Source: Flavobacterium sp. JAS
GTDB lineage: Bacteria > Bacteroidota > Bacteroidia > Flavobacteriales > Flavobacteriaceae
Length of the DNA stretch: 64,000 nucleotides
Direction: 5' to 3'
NCBI RefSeq assembly: GCF_020991455.1
Contig: NZ_JAJMOX010000001.1
Coordinates: forward strand, 62,001-126,000
How positions within the stretch are numbered: position 1 is the first letter of the stretch; each line of letters begins with the position of its first letter. The translations under genes were made by a program, and so were the position numbers. The notes beneath the pieces were generated by a model. It did no database searches, was not told the origin of the DNA, and saw only the letters and a program-made list of their open reading frames with translations. Of this stretch, positions 26,793 to 35,620 are shown piece by piece.

Positions 26793-26870
26793 AAATTAGG
26801 TTTTTATGCCGCAAAGTCGCTAAATCACAAAGTTTAAATAATTTGTGCCTTCGAGCCTTCGTGGCTAATT

Positions 26871-28007
26871 TTATTCTTCCAAATTTAGATAAAATAAATC
26901 TGAAGCAATTCCATCCGTTAAAAATTTTCCTTTTGAGGTTGGTTTTAAAATATTATTTTCAATTGAAAGCAAATCATCATTCAAGAATTTCTGACTTTGT
27001 TTTGTGAGGTAATTCAAGTATTCCAAACCGAATTCGGTTTCAATTCGTTCTAACGAAACGCCCCAAATGGTTCGCAATCCTGTCATAATATATTCATTAT
27101 AACGATCCGATTTTGAGAGAATTTCGGTTTCAATAGGAAGAATATTATCCTGAATTGATTTTAAGTAAAGAGAATTGTTGGCAATATTCCAGCCTCTTTT
27201 TTCGCCATCATAACTATGTGCCGAGGGACCAATTCCGATATATTTTTTCCCCAACCAATATGCCGAATTATTCTTAGAGAAATAATTCTCTTTTCCGAAA
27301 TTGGATAATTCGTAATGTATAAAACCATTTTTTTGAAGTGTATCAACCAAAATCATAAAATGGTTCGAAGCGACTTCGTCTTGTGGTTCAGCAATTTTTC
27401 CCGTATCGATTAGTTTTCTTAAAGCTGTTTTTGGTTCAACAGTCAAGGCATAACTGGAAATATGGGGAATACCAAAACTCAATGCCGTTTCAATATTTTT
27501 CTTCCACATTTCATCTGTCAATCCCGGGATTCCGTAAATTAAATCAAGCGAAATATTATCGAAATATTTTGTAGCTTCTTGTAAACATCTTATGGCTTCC
27601 GCCGAATTATGAGCGCGATTCATCATCTTCAAATCTTCTTCATAAAAAGACTGAATTCCGATACTTAAACGGTTTATTGGGCTTTTAGACAATTCAATAA
27701 TTCGCTCTGTAGATAAATCATCAGGATTTGCTTCTAATGTGATTTCAGGATTTTCGACGACCTTATAATTATCGTAAATGGTATTTATTAGAAAATTAAT
27801 TTCTTCAGTCGTTAAAACAGAAGGCGTTCCGCCGCCGAAATAAATTGTTTCTACAACATCGTTTTGAAACTCACTTTTACGCATGATAATTTCTTTGGCT
27901 AAAGCCAAAACCATATCATCTTTCTTTTTCATTGAAGTCGAAAAATGAAAGTCGCAATAGTGGCAAGCCTGTTTGCAAAAAGGAATATGTATGTAGATAC
28001 CTGACAT
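26871..28007 (-). CDS. hemW: HemW-type radical SAM protein
   Basis: About 378 residues starting at ATG 28007 (MSGIYIHIPFCKQACHYCDF); the ORF extends 8 codons further but the canonical family start is this Met. The radical SAM cluster motif CxxxCxxC is CKQACHYC, followed by F, as in HemW, not the CxxC-extended HemN. Downstream segments YFGGGTPSVL, RLSIGIQSFYEEDLKMMNR and YALTVEPKTALRK are typical. HemW is a haem chaperone related to, but distinct from, oxygen-independent coproporphyrinogen oxidase. It stands alone among repeat spacers. Confidence 0.9.
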   Translation of the reverse strand: MSGIYIHIPFCKQACHYCDFHFSTSMKKKDDMVLALAKEIIMRKSEFQNDVVETIYFGGGTPSVLTTEEINFLINTIYDNYKVVENPEITLEANPDDLSTERIIELSKSPINRLSIGIQSFYEEDLKMMNRAHNSAEAIRCLQEATKYFDNISLDLIYGIPGLTDEMWKKNIETALSFGIPHISSYALTVEPKTALRKLIDTGKIAEPQDEVASNHFMILVDTLQKNGFIHYELSNFGKENYFSKNNSAYWLGKKYIGIGPSAHSYDGEKRGWNIANNSLYLKSIQDNILPIETEILSKSDRYNEYIMTGLRTIWGVSLERIETEFGLEYLNYLTKQSQKFLNDDLLSIENNILKPTSKGKFLTDGIASDLFYLNLEE

Positions 28008-28009
28008 TT

Positions 28010-28125
28010 TTTTAATTAGATAATTTGTCAATTAGAAAATTAGATAATGTAATATTGGAATGTTGAAAATTATATAATTAGTTAATTTCAATTCAAGAAT
28101 TATCTAATTTTCTAATTGGCACATT
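28010..28125. repeat. A/T-rich repeats (AATTAG, TTAGATAAT words) left of ruvC
   Basis: The gap holds tandem words such as ATTAGATAATTTGTC, TAGAAAATTAGATAATG and the complementary ATTATCTAATTTTCTAATTG. The word TCTAATTGGCACATT at its right end recurs at about 28735-28750, so both flanks of ruvC carry the same repeat. Confidence 0.65.
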
Positions 28126-28128
28126 ATC

Positions 28129-28683
28129 TCATTTCCTCACTTTGTCTTCGTTTTGTTTTACAAAAGCATCCCAGCCAGAATAATTTTTTCCGGCAACGAT
28201 TTTTCCTGAATTAAAGAAATGACAAACGGCTGCCGCCAAGCCATCTGTTGAATCGAGATTTTTAGGTAATTCTTTTAAACCTAAAAGTTGCTGCAGCATT
28301 TTGGCAACTTGTTCTTTGCTGGCATTTCCGTTTCCGGTAATAGCCATTTTTATCTTTTTTGGTTCGTATTCTGTAATCGGAATATCTCTCGAAAGTCCTG
28401 CCGCCATTGCAACACCTTGCGCGCGACCCAACTTTAACATCGATTGTACGTTTTTACCAAAGAAAGGTGCCTCAATTGCGATTTCGTCCGGATGATGTGT
28501 TTCGATTAGTTCGATGGTACGCTCAAAAATAATTTTTAGTTTTTGGTAATGATTGTCATATTTGGACAATTGCAATTCGTTCAATTGCAAAAACTCCATT
28601 TTTTTATTGATGACCTTAATCAATCCAAAACCCATAATCGTTGTTCCGGGGTCAATACCTAATATGATGCGTTCTTTTGTCAA
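28129..28683 (-). CDS. ruvC: Crossover junction endodeoxyribonuclease RuvC
   Basis: A 184-residue Holliday-junction resolvase. The four acidic catalytic positions are recognisable: [14 protein letters not shown] (first Asp), the Glu of [12 protein letters not shown] near 70, and the C-terminal [12 protein letters not shown] with the last two Asp. The length is normal for RuvC. It cuts four-way DNA junctions during homologous recombination in the cytoplasm. It is flanked on both sides by the same A/T-rich repeats. Confidence 0.95.
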   Translation of the reverse strand: MTKERIILGIDPGTTIMGFGLIKVINKKMEFLQLNELQLSKYDNHYQKLKIIFERTIELIETHHPDEIAIEAPFFGKNVQSMLKLGRAQGVAMAAGLSRDIPITEYEPKKIKMAITGNGNASKEQVAKMLQQLLGLKELPKNLDSTDGLAAAVCHFFNSGKIVAGKNYSGWDAFVKQNEDKVRK

Positions 28684-28692
28684 GTGTTTTTT

Positions 28693-28710
28693 GTTTCAGG
28701 TTTCAGGTTT
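28693..28710. repeat. TTTCAGG repeat, short copy
   Basis: GTTTCAGGTTTCAGGTTT. Same family as the sites at 18574, 29974 and 39276. It is between ruvC and the promoter of the next gene. Confidence 0.7.
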
Positions 28711-28754
28711 AGAAAATTGACTCATTTTCTAATTTTCTAATTGGCACATTTTCA

Positions 28755-28783
28755 TTGCCACATTTTCAAATTGATTACTTTTG
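28755..28783 (+). promoter_or_regulatory. Promoter of the YbhN-like gene
   Basis: TTG at 28755-28757 and TACTTTTG at 28776-28783 are 18 bases apart, a good Bacteroidetes promoter. The predicted start of transcription, about five bases after the -7 element, coincides with the ATG at 28788. Confidence 0.65.
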
Positions 28784-28787
28784 CGGC

Positions 28788-29732
28788 ATGATTTCAATTC
28801 CTCACAAAGCTAAACAATTCCTAGTTCTTCTAATCAAACTTTTGATTGTAGGTGGCGCATTTTATTTTATTTATGATCAATTGGCGCACAACGACAAACT
28901 CGATTGGCAAAAGTTCATCACATTGTTTCGTAAAAATCAATCGGTTTTAGGGATTGGGTTTATTTTGCTTTTGAGTGTTTTGAACCGTTATTTTGAGATT
29001 TTGAAATGGCAGAATCTGGCCAAAGTCATTCACGAAATTTCTTTGGGAGAAGCTACAAAACAAGTTCTTGCGGCTTTAACAGCAGGGATTTTTACACCAA
29101 ATGGAGTTGGAGAGTATGCTGGAAAGGCGTTGTATTATCCAAAAACAGAAGCTAAAAAAGTGGTTTTCCTGAACTTGATCTGCAACGGAATCCAGATGAT
29201 TCTAACGGTGATTTTTGGCCTTTTTGGATTGATGTATTTCAATGCACAACATGAAGTAATAACGGCACAAACCGTAGCAATTTTATTCGGAATTTTTGTG
29301 TTGCTTTTTGTTGTTTTATTCTCTTTGAAGAAGATAAAAATCAAAGGATATTCGATCGAAAAATTACTGCATAAAATTAATGAGATTCCGAAACCAATTC
29401 ATCGTAAAAATATTCTTTTAGGGACTTTACGTTATTTGGTTTTCTCACATCAATATTACTTTTTGTTTTTGGCTTTTGATGTCGATTTGCCTTATTTTAC
29501 TTTGATTGCCACAATTGCTGTGGTTTATTTTTTGGCTTCATCATTGCCAACTTTTCAGTTTTTAGACTTTGCTGTAAAAGGAAGTGTTGCCATTTATTTC
29601 TTCGGAATTTTAGGTGTAAACGAATGGGTTGTAGTTTTTATAAGCACTTTAATGTGGTTTCTAAATGTGGTTTTGCCAGTAGTTATCGGGTCTTATTATG
29701 TGCTGAATTTTAAAACGAAAACGGTAGAATGA
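28788..29732 (+). CDS. Lysylphosphatidylglycerol synthase TM/YbhN-like membrane protein
   Basis: About 314 residues from ATG 28788. Roughly eight hydrophobic helices with the family phrases GVGEYAGKALYYPKTEAKK and STLMWFLNVVLPVVIGSYY. The family (DUF2156-less LPG synthase TM region, also YbhN) includes flippase-like proteins. An upstream TTG at 28755 that opens the frame is inside the promoter and cannot be the start. It overlaps the next gene by ATGA, so the glycosyltransferase is translationally coupled: a pairing often seen for lipid- or glycan-modifying genes. Confidence 0.85.
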   Translation: MISIPHKAKQFLVLLIKLLIVGGAFYFIYDQLAHNDKLDWQKFITLFRKNQSVLGIGFILLLSVLNRYFEILKWQNLAKVIHEISLGEATKQVLAALTAGIFTPNGVGEYAGKALYYPKTEAKKVVFLNLICNGIQMILTVIFGLFGLMYFNAQHEVITAQTVAILFGIFVLLFVVLFSLKKIKIKGYSIEKLLHKINEIPKPIHRKNILLGTLRYLVFSHQYYFLFLAFDVDLPYFTLIATIAVVYFLASSLPTFQFLDFAVKGSVAIYFFGILGVNEWVVVFISTLMWFLNVVLPVVIGSYYVLNFKTKTVE

Positions 29733-30832
29733 TTTTGGGTTTATTTCTCATATTGATCATTTATATAGGGAGTATTGGAATGCTTATTTATGGTTTTTCC
29801 AAAGTGAAAAAATATCAGAAAACAGATCTCAAACCTCAAACAAGTTTTACAATTATAGTTCCGTTCCGAAATGAAGCAGAGAATTTACCGAAACTTTTAC
29901 AGAGTTTCTCAGAACTTAATTATCCGGATGATTTGTTCGAAGTTGTTTTAGTAGATGACAATTCGAAGGAAAAGTTTCAGGTTTCAGGTTTCAAGTTTCA
30001 GGTTTCTTTGGTCGATAATATTCGGATTTCGAATTCGCCTAAAAAAGACGCCATTTCGACAGCAATGCAACACGTAAAAACCAATTGGGTAATTACTACA
30101 GATGCAGATTGTATTGTACCCGAAAATTGGCTTTTGACTTTTGATAATTACATTCAGCAAAATGATGTTTCGATGCTTGCCGGTGCTGTTACTTATAAAT
30201 GTGAGAATTCTTTTTTGGATCATTTTCAGCAATTAGATTTAACCAGTTTGCAGGGCGCAACAATTGGAAGTTTTGGACTTCAGAAAGCTTTTATGTGCAA
30301 CGGAGCCAATTTTGCATACAAAAAGTCACTGTTCGAAAAATTAAATGGATTTGATGGAAACAATAAAATTGCGAGCGGAGACGACGTTTTTTTATTACAA
30401 AAAGCAGCAAGTTTATTCGCTGATAAAGTTCATTATCTAAAATCAGAAGAAGCAATTGTTGTAACTAAACCAACAGAAAATTGGAAATCTTTATTTTATC
30501 AAAGAGTGCGATGGGCGGCAAAAACAAGTTCATATCAAAGTGGTTTTGGAAAGGTTTTAGGTTTAATTGTTTTCTTCGGAAATCTCAGTTTTGTTGTTGG
30601 ATTTTTATTTTCTGTTTTCGCTATTTTGCCTTATCCGTTTTTTGTAATGTTTGCTTTTTTAAAGTTTACAGTTGATTTTGTTTTGCTTTATATCACCAAT
30701 CAATTTTTGACAAAAAACAGAATTAAGAGTTTATTATTAAGTAGTTTGCTTTATCCTTTTTTCAGTTCGACTGTGGCTTTGTACAGTTTGTTTGGTTCTT
30801 ATGAATGGAAGGGAAGAAAGTTTGGAAAGTAA
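29729..30832 (+). CDS. Glycosyltransferase family 2, with repeat-derived insertion
   Basis: A 367-residue membrane glycosyltransferase. After an N-terminal helix, the GT-A fold shows FTIIVPFRNEAENLPKLLQS, VVLVDDNS, TTDADCIVP (the DxD-like nucleotide-sugar site), GAVTYKCEN and ASGDDVFLLQKA. Two or three C-terminal transmembrane helices follow the acceptor segment KSLFYQRVRWAAKTSSYQSG, as in GT2 enzymes acting on lipids. An extra stretch KFQVSGFKFQVSL (residues 82-94) is encoded by the TTTCAGG repeat, normally extragenic. The reading frame is intact. Substrate unknown. Confidence 0.88.
   Translation: MILGLFLILIIYIGSIGMLIYGFSKVKKYQKTDLKPQTSFTIIVPFRNEAENLPKLLQSFSELNYPDDLFEVVLVDDNSKEKFQVSGFKFQVSLVDNIRISNSPKKDAISTAMQHVKTNWVITTDADCIVPENWLLTFDNYIQQNDVSMLAGAVTYKCENSFLDHFQQLDLTSLQGATIGSFGLQKAFMCNGANFAYKKSLFEKLNGFDGNNKIASGDDVFLLQKAASLFADKVHYLKSEEAIVVTKPTENWKSLFYQRVRWAAKTSSYQSGFGKVLGLIVFFGNLSFVVGFLFSVFAILPYPFFVMFAFLKFTVDFVLLYITNQFLTKNRIKSLLLSSLLYPFFSSTVALYSLFGSYEWKGRKFGK
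29974..30006 (+). repeat. TTTCAGG repeat inside the glycosyltransferase gene
   Basis: GTTTCAGGTTTCAGGTTTC followed by AAGTTTCAGGTTTC; the last 25 bases match exactly the extragenic copy at 39276-39300. It is in frame, encoding FQVSGFKFQVS. Confidence 0.85.
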
Positions 30833-30865
30833 AATTCAATAAGAAAGACAAGTAAACGGAAAATT

Positions 30866-30884
30866 AAATGAACTTATATCACTT
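30866..30884. repeat. 19-base repeat AAATGAACTTATATCACTT, copy 1
   Basis: Identical to 38721-38739; a partial inverted relative is at 8321-8349. It lies 34 bases after the GT2 stop in the gap between two convergent genes. Confidence 0.75.
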
Positions 30885-30900
30885 AAATAGTGAAAAACTG

Positions 30901-31386
30901 CTACTCTTTGCCTTTAGCTTTAAGAATAACGGGTAAAATAAATTGAGTTTTTACCGGAAGTCCACGTTTAAGCGCAGGATTTATTTTTGGGAAATCGACC
31001 AAACGAGCATGTAAAATACTATCGATTTTAATAGTATCATAAGCAACAGAATCTTTAGGAAACTGCGGTTCGAATTTCATGGTTGCATTTGGGAAAACCG
31101 TTACTTTTACTTCTATTGTATCCAATTCCGGATACATTATCGATAGCGTGTCAATATCTAATTTCTCCTGAATAAGCTGTGCCATTACCTGAAAAAAACA
31201 TTGCTGACGCTGTTTCTTGTCGGCGATTTTTTCGCAATTGGCAACAGATGGATATTCATCAACTTCTTTCCAGTTAATTGTTTTTAGTTCTTTTTGAAGT
31301 AATTCTTTTTCAGATGGAACCTGCTTGTCAATATATTGACAAGAATGGAGGGCTAAAAAAGCTAAAAAAAGGAAAAACTGCTTCAA
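30901..31386 (-). CDS. Putative TonB-domain-like lipoprotein
   Basis: A 161-residue predicted lipoprotein (MKQFFLFLAFLALHSCQYID, lipobox Cys at 16). The C-terminal part (FPKINPALKRGLPVKTQFIL PVILK) resembles the last strand-helix unit of TonB C-terminal domains, and an upstream helix contains a pair of Cys (NCEKIADKKQRQQCFFQ) that could form a disulphide. Uncertain: I would call it a TonB-like hypothetical lipoprotein. Its 5' neighbour on the same strand is another small exported protein. Confidence 0.68.
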   Translation of the reverse strand: MKQFFLFLAFLALHSCQYIDKQVPSEKELLQKELKTINWKEVDEYPSVANCEKIADKKQRQQCFFQVMAQLIQEKLDIDTLSIMYPELDTIEVKVTVFPNATMKFEPQFPKDSVAYDTIKIDSILHARLVDFPKINPALKRGLPVKTQFILPVILKAKGKE

Positions 31387-31434
31387 GATTATGAATTTGA
31401 ATGAATAAACTAAATTATTGGTATAAAAATACGA

Positions 31435-31818
31435 TTATTTTTTTTGAGAAGCTTTGAATTGTAAATATTCTTCATAGCTTTCTGATAGCCATTGCTCTTT
31501 ATTTTTTGCTGCAACTTCCTTTTGTTCAGGATATAATTTAGCAAGCCGATCAGAAAAAGTAGCGATTTGAACCGTGTAGTTATAAAACTCAGTTTTTGTT
31601 AAAATAATATCTGCATCATTTTTGCGCTTAAAGTATTCAAAGAAAAGTGCATCGAATTCTTTCATAGAGAAGTTTAATACTTTTTTCTTATTACTTTTAT
31701 AAATGCTGTCTTGCAATAATTGATCGTCAATCGAAAGTTTTTTAGACTGTGCATACATTGAATTACTGATCGGGATGATCAGAAATAAAAACAATATAAG
31801 TTTTAAAAGTCTACGCAT
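31435..31818 (-). CDS. Small exported protein, function unknown
   Basis: A 127-residue protein with signal peptide MRRLLKLILFLFLIIPISNS ending near YAQ. The mature part is highly charged and helical (KKVLNFSMKEFDALFFEYFKR, EEYLQFKASQKK). I do not recognise the family. It lies immediately upstream of the TonB-like lipoprotein gene on the same strand (48 bases) and divergent from the DUF456 gene. Confidence 0.7.
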   Translation of the reverse strand: MRRLLKLILFLFLIIPISNSMYAQSKKLSIDDQLLQDSIYKSNKKKVLNFSMKEFDALFFEYFKRKNDADIILTKTEFYNYTVQIATFSDRLAKLYPEQKEVAAKNKEQWLSESYEEYLQFKASQKK

Positions 31819-31867
31819 TTATTAGCTTTACTAAATGATTTGTAGGGACAAAGTTACAAAAAATATT

Positions 31868-32368
31868 ATGGATTTACTATTGCTATTGCTTGGTTTTATA
31901 TGTATGATTGTTGGTATTTTTGGGAGTTTTCTTCCTGTTTTACCCGGTTTATCCAGTTGTTGGGTAGGTTTGCTGTTATTGTATTTAACAAAAGCGGTCG
32001 AGAATAATTATTGGGTTCTGGGTATTACACTTTTGCTGACCATAATTATTACTGTTCTGGATTATGTAATTCCAGCCAAAGGAACCAAAAAGTTTGGAGG
32101 AAGTTCCTACGGAATTTGGGGAACCAATATAGGCTTAATAGTTGGTATTCTGGCACCTATACCTTTTGGAGTTATCATTGGTCCTTTTGTAGGAGCCTTG
32201 GTCGGAGAATTAATTTATGATTCTAAAAATCATAAGCGTGCCTTAAAAGCTGCTACAGGATCTGTACTTGGTTTTCTGGCTTCAAGTTTTATTAATTTCA
32301 TGTTCTGTATCATCTTTCTTGGTGTTTTTTTGAGCATAACATGGAAATATCGAGCATTATTGTTTTAA
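31868..32368 (+). CDS. DUF456 family membrane protein
   Basis: About 166 residues starting at ATG 31868 (MDLLLLLLGFICMIVG). Five or so hydrophobic segments with the DUF456 phrases FLPVLPGLSSCWVGLLLLYL, DYVIPAKGTKKFGGSSYG and GPFVGALVGELIYD. The glycine-rich membrane segments resemble those of glycine-zipper proteins. Function unknown. Confidence 0.92.
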   Translation: MDLLLLLLGFICMIVGIFGSFLPVLPGLSSCWVGLLLLYLTKAVENNYWVLGITLLLTIIITVLDYVIPAKGTKKFGGSSYGIWGTNIGLIVGILAPIPFGVIIGPFVGALVGELIYDSKNHKRALKAATGSVLGFLASSFINFMFCIIFLGVFLSITWKYRALLF

Positions 32369-32639
32369 TTGTATAACACACATTTAAGCTTTTTCTTATC
32401 TTTTTTAATTTTTAAGAAAACAATTAAATTTTTCAAAAAAAACTTTTTTGTTTGTTTTGATAACTAAGGGGTTATGTTTACTGACGATTCGAGATTTTAG
32501 TTCTAAATTACTGTTAAAATTGCTGTTATTATTTTAACTTCTTTTTTGGAAATGTTAAAATATTTTATATTTTTATCCTGATAAACGATAAAAAGCCTCA
32601 CTTTATCGATTATTTTGAACTAATTTAAATAGTAAATTT

Positions 32640-33242
32640 ATGACTCCAAACCTACAAATTGAACTTAGACGTTTCATTTCGTCTAATGTTGTCTCAAAAT
32701 TGAATAAATTTTATTTTGAAAACGATGCACTTTTAATTAAGGGAATTGATGTTTCGATAGGAACAGTTTTAATGGGTTTGTATAATAGGGCCGGGGAGTC
32801 GGGCTTTTACAAAGAGATTATTTCATTAATAAAAGACGATTCTACATTTTATCAGGAAGTTGATTTTGCTTCTGGTCGAATTTTATCAGTCGATGACTGT
32901 TACCGATTGGAAGGAAACGCAATACTAAAAGAAATTTTTACCGCCAAAAAAGGCAGAATTTCTGAAATGATTTCTAACGAAGTTGGAATCAAAAGCGAAA
33001 CGGCAAGAGAAATCCTTAACTTCTCAGCACTACTAGTCGTTTCTTACTTAAAAAACAATATCCAATTGTTAGACAGTTTAAAATTATTGCTAGACGAGCA
33101 AAAAAGAGAAATTTTAAACAGCATCCATCCCGGAATCAAAATTATCTTAGGTTTCTCTTGTTATGAATCAGTAGAAGATAAAAACCAATCTATCGGAAGA
33201 TCAATTTTCACACTATTCGGTCATAACTTTTTCAGTTTTTAG
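32640..33242 (+). CDS. DUF937-like protein
   Basis: A 200-residue helical protein, starting MTPNLQIELRRFISS. Segments such as DVSIGTVLMGLYNRAGESGF, DDCYRLEGNAILKEIFTAKK and ISEMISNEVGIKSETAREIL match the layout I associate with DUF937 proteins. No signal peptide or membrane helix is obvious. Function unknown. The 271-base spacer before it is A/T-rich and empty of genes. A short hairpin (AATCC...GGATTT, 33250-33280) follows. Confidence 0.68.
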   Translation: MTPNLQIELRRFISSNVVSKLNKFYFENDALLIKGIDVSIGTVLMGLYNRAGESGFYKEIISLIKDDSTFYQEVDFASGRILSVDDCYRLEGNAILKEIFTAKKGRISEMISNEVGIKSETAREILNFSALLVVSYLKNNIQLLDSLKLLLDEQKREILNSIHPGIKIILGFSCYESVEDKNQSIGRSIFTLFGHNFFSF

Positions 33243-33308
33243 ATAAAAAAAATCCCATCTTACAAAAGTAAAACAGGATTTATATTTAAGTCCAAATTTG
33301 AAGTGCTT

Positions 33309-34217
33309 TTAAACGTTCTTCAAATTGATAATTTCTTGCTCGGTCAAAAAGCGCCAGTTACCTCTAGGTAAGTTCTTTTTGGTCAAACCAGCAAATGATA
33401 CACGGTCTATACGTAAAACATCGTAGTCAAAGTTTTCGAATATTGCACGAACAACTTTTACATTCGATGAGCGTAGTTTAAGACCTACCTCGCTTTTTGC
33501 TTCTTTTTCAATATAACTTATTTCTTCAACAAACACGCGGTGTCCGTCAAGAACCAAACCTTTACTGATTTTCTCTAAATCCTCAAATTTCAAGTTTTTA
33601 TCTAATGAAACCTGATAAATTTTAGATGATTTCTGACTTGGTAAAGTAAATTTACGAATCATATCTGTATCGTTAGTAAACAACAACAAACCAGTAGTGT
33701 TTTTGTCCATTCTTCCAATCGGAGCAATTTTTGCCGTTGTAGAACCACGAACAAGTTCCAGAACGTTACGGTATTCCTGACCTTCGTCAAGAGCAGTTGT
33801 AAAGTTTTTAGGTTTGTTCAACAAGATGTATTCTTTCTTTTCAGGAGTCAAAACAACACCGTCAAAGTTCACAACATCATTCAATTTTACTAAATAACCC
33901 ATTTCAGTTACCGGAACGCCATTTACTTTTACGTTTCCAGACTGAATGTATATATCGGCATCACGACGTGAACAAACACCAGAATTAGAGATGTATTTGT
34001 TCAAACGAATTTCGTCTGCAGCTTTTTGTCTTTTTGGAGCCTGATTCTGTTTTTTAATTTTTTCAGCCTTTTCTTCTTCGGCAGCCTTAACAGCAGGTTT
34101 CACTTTTTTTGGCCCTTGAGCGCGCTTCGCCATAGGAGGTTTTGGCTTGTTAGAGTTTGGCCTAGAGCCACTTGGTCTAGAACCGCCTCTTTTATTATTG
34201 CCTTCCTTATTGTTCAT
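33309..34217 (-). CDS. rluB: RsuA/RluB family pseudouridine synthase with basic N-terminal extension
   Basis: A 302-residue enzyme. Residues 1-70 are a Lys/Gly/Arg/Ser-rich extension (KRGGSRPSGSRPNSNKPKPP) likely to bind RNA. An S4 RNA-binding domain follows (RLNKYISNSGVCSRRDADIY), then the catalytic domain with the active-site motif GRMDKNTTGLLLFTND near residues 167-182. It converts uridine to pseudouridine in rRNA; whether it is the RluB, RluE or RsuA target cannot be read. Flavobacterial members carry the long basic tail. Confidence 0.9.
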   Translation of the reverse strand: MNNKEGNNKRGGSRPSGSRPNSNKPKPPMAKRAQGPKKVKPAVKAAEEEKAEKIKKQNQAPKRQKAADEIRLNKYISNSGVCSRRDADIYIQSGNVKVNGVPVTEMGYLVKLNDVVNFDGVVLTPEKKEYILLNKPKNFTTALDEGQEYRNVLELVRGSTTAKIAPIGRMDKNTTGLLLFTNDTDMIRKFTLPSQKSSKIYQVSLDKNLKFEDLEKISKGLVLDGHRVFVEEISYIEKEAKSEVGLKLRSSNVKVVRAIFENFDYDVLRIDRVSFAGLTKKNLPRGNWRFLTEQEIINLKNV

Positions 34218-34234
34218 AAATTCTGTAATTTGTG

Positions 34235-34242
34235 CAAAGATA
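34235..34242 (-). promoter_or_regulatory. Possible -7 element of the pseudouridine synthase gene
   Basis: TATCTTTG on the minus strand 17 bases before the ATG; identical to the element of the tRNA-Asp copy 1 promoter. No -33 TTG at normal distance. Confidence 0.5.
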
Positions 34243-34363
34243 GTTTATTCTTGCTAAATAATCCTAAGTTCATTGTTCTTAGATTAATAGCTATTAATTT
34301 TTGAGGTTCCAGAAGCATCACAACTGGCTTTTTTTCAGGCATGATTTCCCGCTTTTCGTTTCA

Positions 34364-34600
34364 ATCTTTTATTTTTCTAAAGAAAAAAATAAAAGGATTT
34401 CCACTTCAAACGAAGTTCACTGAACTCCTATGAAAATAAATGTTAAGTGAAGTAATCGGGGCTAGTTTCAAACAATTAGCTTCTTTTAAACATTTAAAAA
34501 AAAAATATATCACAGAGATTCACAAAGTTGAAGAGTTACACAAAGTAAAATAAAGATCTGTGCAAATCTGCCTAAATCCGCGTCATCTGCGTGCAATCTT
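34364..34600. repeat. Spacer with A/T hairpin and AATCTGC words
   Basis: The 382-base gap holds a hairpin (TCTTTTATTTTT...AAAATAAAAGGA near 34364-34395), CACAGAGATTCACAAAG words and degenerate AAATCTGC repeats at 34555-34600. No gene is seen. Confidence 0.55.
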
Positions 34601-35556
34601 TAAAATTTCAAAAGCAAATTCTTCCCGTGCCATAAAACACTTGGATTAATCAGAACGATACAGAAAACGCCCGAAACAATCAAGAATTTAAGTACATTAT
34701 GTAGTAGTAAAAATTGTTCTTTAGAATTTGATTTCCATAAATAAAGCAGGAAAAATAAGAGAACAGCAAAACAAACATAAAAGTAAATATCCATATAACC
34801 CACATCATAAATATTGATCAGAATATAAACCGGAATCACCGTTAAGAATGTCAGAACCGTAATAATTTGTTTAGAAACCGTTTCGTTATAGAGTATCGGA
34901 ATTGTTTTGTAATCATTCGCCAAATCACCTTTTAAGTTTTCTAAATCCTTTATCATTTCCCGGATTAGTAATAATAAAAATAAGAAAACTGCATGTGCCG
35001 AAATCACCGCAAAATGACTCATGTGATCTTCGATTTCTTCAAACGAAATCTTATTATAAAAGTATAATAAAATAGCAAAGAAAGGAATTACAGCCAGCAA
35101 TGCAGACGTTAGATTGCCAACAATTGCGTATTTTTTTATTTTATGAGAGTAAAACCAAATCAGAAAAATATATACTGAAAAAAACAGAAAAGCACGCCAC
35201 GAAACAATCAGCGCCATTAAAACAGCAATAAAATTAAGCGTAAAATAAACTGATAATTTTGTTTTCTGACTCACCAATCGATCGAGCATCGATTTGTTAG
35301 GGCGATTAATTAAATCCTTTTGACTGTCGTAAAAATTATTAATAATATATCCCGAAGCGATCGTAATTGCCGAAGCAAAAACAATCAGGAATAGATTGAA
35401 ATCAAGTAGAATATCGAGCGCTCTTTTTTCAGGAGCCAATATGAAAATTGCCGATAAATATTGTGCTAAAACAATAATCGGAATGTTATAACCTCTTACC
35501 ACAGAGAACAAACTGACAATTTTCATCACTAAAAGTTTGTGCTGTCTGCTTAACAT
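34600..35556 (-). CDS. UbiA family prenyltransferase (GGGP geranylgeranyltransferase-like)
   Basis: A 318-residue membrane protein with about eight to nine hydrophobic helices. Two aspartate-rich diphosphate-binding motifs are visible: NNFYDSQKDLINRPNKS near residue 93 and IKDLENLKGDLANDYKT near 210. In Bacteroidetes such genes are commonly annotated as geranylgeranylglyceryl phosphate geranylgeranyltransferase, but other UbiA enzymes (menaquinone or haem-O type) share the fold. Its location in the mevalonate gene run favours a role using isoprenoid diphosphate. Confidence 0.83.
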   Translation of the reverse strand: MLSRQHKLLVMKIVSLFSVVRGYNIPIIVLAQYLSAIFILAPEKRALDILLDFNLFLIVFASAITIASGYIINNFYDSQKDLINRPNKSMLDRLVSQKTKLSVYFTLNFIAVLMALIVSWRAFLFFSVYIFLIWFYSHKIKKYAIVGNLTSALLAVIPFFAILLYFYNKISFEEIEDHMSHFAVISAHAVFLFLLLLIREMIKDLENLKGDLANDYKTIPILYNETVSKQIITVLTFLTVIPVYILINIYDVGYMDIYFYVCFAVLLFFLLYLWKSNSKEQFLLLHNVLKFLIVSGVFCIVLINPSVLWHGKNLLLKF

Positions 35557-35620
35557 TTTTTAATTTCAGTTTTAGGAATTGAGGCGTAATTTAAGATTTT
35601 TTGTCGAGGGAACCTCAAGA

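Noticed and set aside
29729..30832. Glycosyltransferase as a pseudogene because of the repeat
   Set aside because: The insertion keeps the frame and all downstream motifs are present.
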